Shown piece after piece: positions 62,783-64,000 of a stretch of DNA of 64,000 nt. The stretch spans positions 1-64,000 of the forward strand of contig CAMYKS010000014.1 in the NCBI GenBank assembly GCA_947259115.1, given 5' to 3'. Each line of letters begins with the position of its first letter. The stretch's first letter is position 1. This stretch comes from an uncultured Desulfobulbaceae bacterium. GTDB lineage: Bacteria > Desulfobacterota > Desulfobulbia > Desulfobulbales > BM004. Made by a program: the position numbers and the translations under genes. Below the pieces are notes generated by a model. It had not been told where the DNA came from and made no database searches. It saw only the letters and a program-made list of their open reading frames with translations.

Positions 62783-63041
62783 TATTTCACTGATGAGCTA
62801 AACATTTATGATACAAACTATTTCTTCTATAATTTGTGTAAATCATAAGCTGCTATCTGTTTTTTTAGAGGACACACAAAACTAGTTGCAGAAGGGTCAG
62901 CCAACATCTGATAATCACTGGATCAGGAGACAGGTAAGTGTCTCGCCCGCTTTCTTACCTTGTTCTGCTCGTTAAGTTGTACGGAGGTAAGAATACTTTA
63001 ATAAAAAGACAAAAATGGGAAAATATCTCCGCTTAAATGGA

Positions 63042-63539
63042 TTAGGTCGAAGGTTGTTTTACCTTTATTTTATCAGCACGAGTTTCCATTTCAACGGCTT
63101 CCGAATTTCTATCTAATTGCCGTAATATATTGGCGCATTGTCGCAGGTAGGTCGCAAGGCTCGGGCTCTCGGAGCCTATCGATTTTTCGTCAATCGCGAT
63201 GGCCCGCCGCAAATAACCTTCCGCTTCTTCAAATTTACCTTGGTCCTGACAAATTTGAGCCAAAAGACTCAAATTCCAGGAAATGTATTGGTTGTCCGCC
63301 CCATACACTTTTTCTTGAATAGCCAGTGATTGCCGGATCATTGCCTCTGCCTTGTTTACTTTTCCCAGTGTATGGTACATCCAGATTACGTTGTCCATAC
63401 ATTCCGAAAAACGGATGTCTTCGGATCCGAATTTTTCCGTAATTTTAAGAGCCTCATTGAATTTCTCTTCCGCCATGGCCAGATCACCTTTCTGGTAATA
63501 CTCCATGGCTTCTGCATTCAACTTTTTCCACTTCTCCAT
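63042..63539 (-). CDS. TPR protein (kinesin-light-chain-like repeats)
   Basis: A 165-residue soluble protein consisting almost wholly of four 42-residue tetratricopeptide repeats (Y-x-KGDLAMAEEKFNEALKI; LGKVNKAEAMIRQSLAI; QGKFEEAEGYLRRAIAI; LRQLDRNSEAVEME). The 42-residue spacing is that of TPR_12/kinesin light chain repeats used for protein binding. AAGGAAG about 10 bases before the ATG at 63539 supports that start over a TTG at 63572. It follows hcp on the same strand, separated by a terminator. Confidence 0.85.
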   Translation of the reverse strand: MEKWKKLNAEAMEYYQKGDLAMAEEKFNEALKITEKFGSEDIRFSECMDNVIWMYHTLGKVNKAEAMIRQSLAIQEKVYGADNQYISWNLSLLAQICQDQGKFEEAEGYLRRAIAIDEKSIGSESPSLATYLRQCANILRQLDRNSEAVEMETRADKIKVKQPST

Positions 63540-63594
63540 TTGAAATTCTTCCTTTTTCTTTGCAACTGGCAATTTTTTTCATTCTTCCAAGAGA

Positions 63595-63628
63595 AGAGGA
63601 CTGCAGGTAAGTATTCCGGCAGCCCTCT
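63595..63628 (-). terminator. hcp terminator
   Basis: On the minus strand AGAGGGCTGC pairs with GCAGTCCTCT (10 bp, one mismatch, 14-base loop), followed by TCTCTT, 13 bases past the hcp stop. Confidence 0.6.
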
Positions 63629-63640
63629 TTCTAGGTATAG

Positions 63641-64000
63641 TTATGACCCTAAACAGGCCGCGATATCTTCCTCCGGTGTGCTGATTGGTTTAATAAAGTT
63701 TTCGAAAAGCACTTTGTGGGCGTTAGGCGTCAGGAATACCGGCATAGTCGGGCCAAGCCTGATGTCCTTGAACCCCCAATGAATAAGTGTCAAAAGAATC
63801 GCCACTGCCTTCTGTTCGTACCAGGAAAGGATCAGAGATAAGGGGAGATCATTAATTCCTACCTCCAGGGCTTCTGCCAGGGCATTGGCCACGACCATGG
63901 CTGAATATGCATCATTGCACTGGCCTACATCCAATAGTCTCGGTACCCCTCCTATTGCTCCAAGATCGCGGTCGAAGAAGCGGAATTTGCCGCAGGCCAG
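63641..64000 (-). CDS. hcp: Hybrid-cluster protein (hydroxylamine reductase), 3' end
   Basis: The C-terminal 119 residues of Hcp; the rest lies beyond the window. The frame is open to the last base. Hybrid-cluster ligands visible: Cys in LACGKFR, Cys in DVGQCNDAYS, and Glu in WYEQKAVAI, matching Cys434, Cys459 and Glu494 of Desulfovibrio Hcp. IRLGPTMPVFLTPN is the conserved end segment. Hcp reduces nitric oxide or hydroxylamine in anaerobes and protects against nitrosative stress. Confidence 0.96.
   Translation of the reverse strand: MACGKFRFFDRDLGAIGGVPRLLDVGQCNDAYSAMVVANALAEALEVGINDLPLSLILSWYEQKAVAILLTLIHWGFKDIRLGPTMPVFLTPNAHKVLFENFIKPISTPEEDIAACLGS

Noticed and set aside
1..64000. tRNA, rRNA and CRISPR arrays
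   Set aside because: I looked for T-loop consensus sequences, rRNA segments and regularly spaced direct repeats and saw none; the only regular repeats are inside coding regions.

Overview
The window looks like chromosome from a mesophilic, anaerobic, sulfur-cycling bacterium of the Desulfobacterota type (Desulfobulbales-like). This is inferred from a highly codon-optimised sulfate adenylyltransferase, a hybrid-cluster protein at the right edge, a CXXCH multiheme protein, corrinoid and Fe-S proteins, many cytoplasmic PAS kinases, sigma-54 control, and FeoB with a DtxR-FeoA regulator. No 16S rRNA or long-range synteny is available, so the family-level placement is only a guess.

Left part (0-11 kb): an arsR / ArsP-type permease / thioredoxin-like operon; a small secreted or outer-membrane protein; cyclopropane fatty acid synthase; remnants of an IS110 transposase and a group II intron; a six-haem secreted protein with cysteine-rich modules and poly-Asp tails; and a three-gene operon organised like enterobacterial glrK-qseG-glrR. 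Signalling block (11.5-24.6 kb): three PAS kinases sharing one N-terminal signature, a NarL-type regulator, two stand-alone receivers (one lacking its phospho-acceptor Asp), a CheB-CheR-PAS fusion, and a hybrid kinase broken by a deletion and frameshift.

Sparse region (24.6-28.2 kb): an RDD-family pseudogene and two very short genes (58 and 44 codons), each preceded by a near-consensus sigma-54 promoter, then a lipoprotein and an unknown protein. Housekeeping block (28.2-33.7 kb): Nudix hydrolase, zapB-zapA, a likely 6S RNA, rny, tyrS and a Fur/PerR-type regulator. Cell-wall block (34-42.6 kb): a radical SAM protein and partner, then an operon of Csd6-type L,D-carboxypeptidase, a chimeric catalytically dead protein, a Csd4-type M99 carboxypeptidase and a Sel1/TPR/PpiC protein. 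The chimera is best explained by tandem duplication of the csd6-csd4 pair followed by an internal deletion.

Right part (43-64 kb): sat; a truncated group II intron; feoB plus dtxR-feoA with a candidate operator; a DUF3786 Fe-S protein; the conserved yicC-remA-gmk-rlmB run; a three-gene cassette (TIR-like/PLD-like protein, methyltransferase, 2H phosphoesterase) behind a promoter carrying a perfect 15-bp dyad, which is the best candidate for an undescribed system; a LysE exporter; a Phd/ParE toxin-antitoxin pair; DUF1289; arsD-arsA; a corrinoid protein whose cobalt-ligand His is Gln, with DUF1638 and small Cys-rich neighbours; a 4Fe-4S/SCP2 protein; YnfA; a TPR protein; and the 3' end of hcp.
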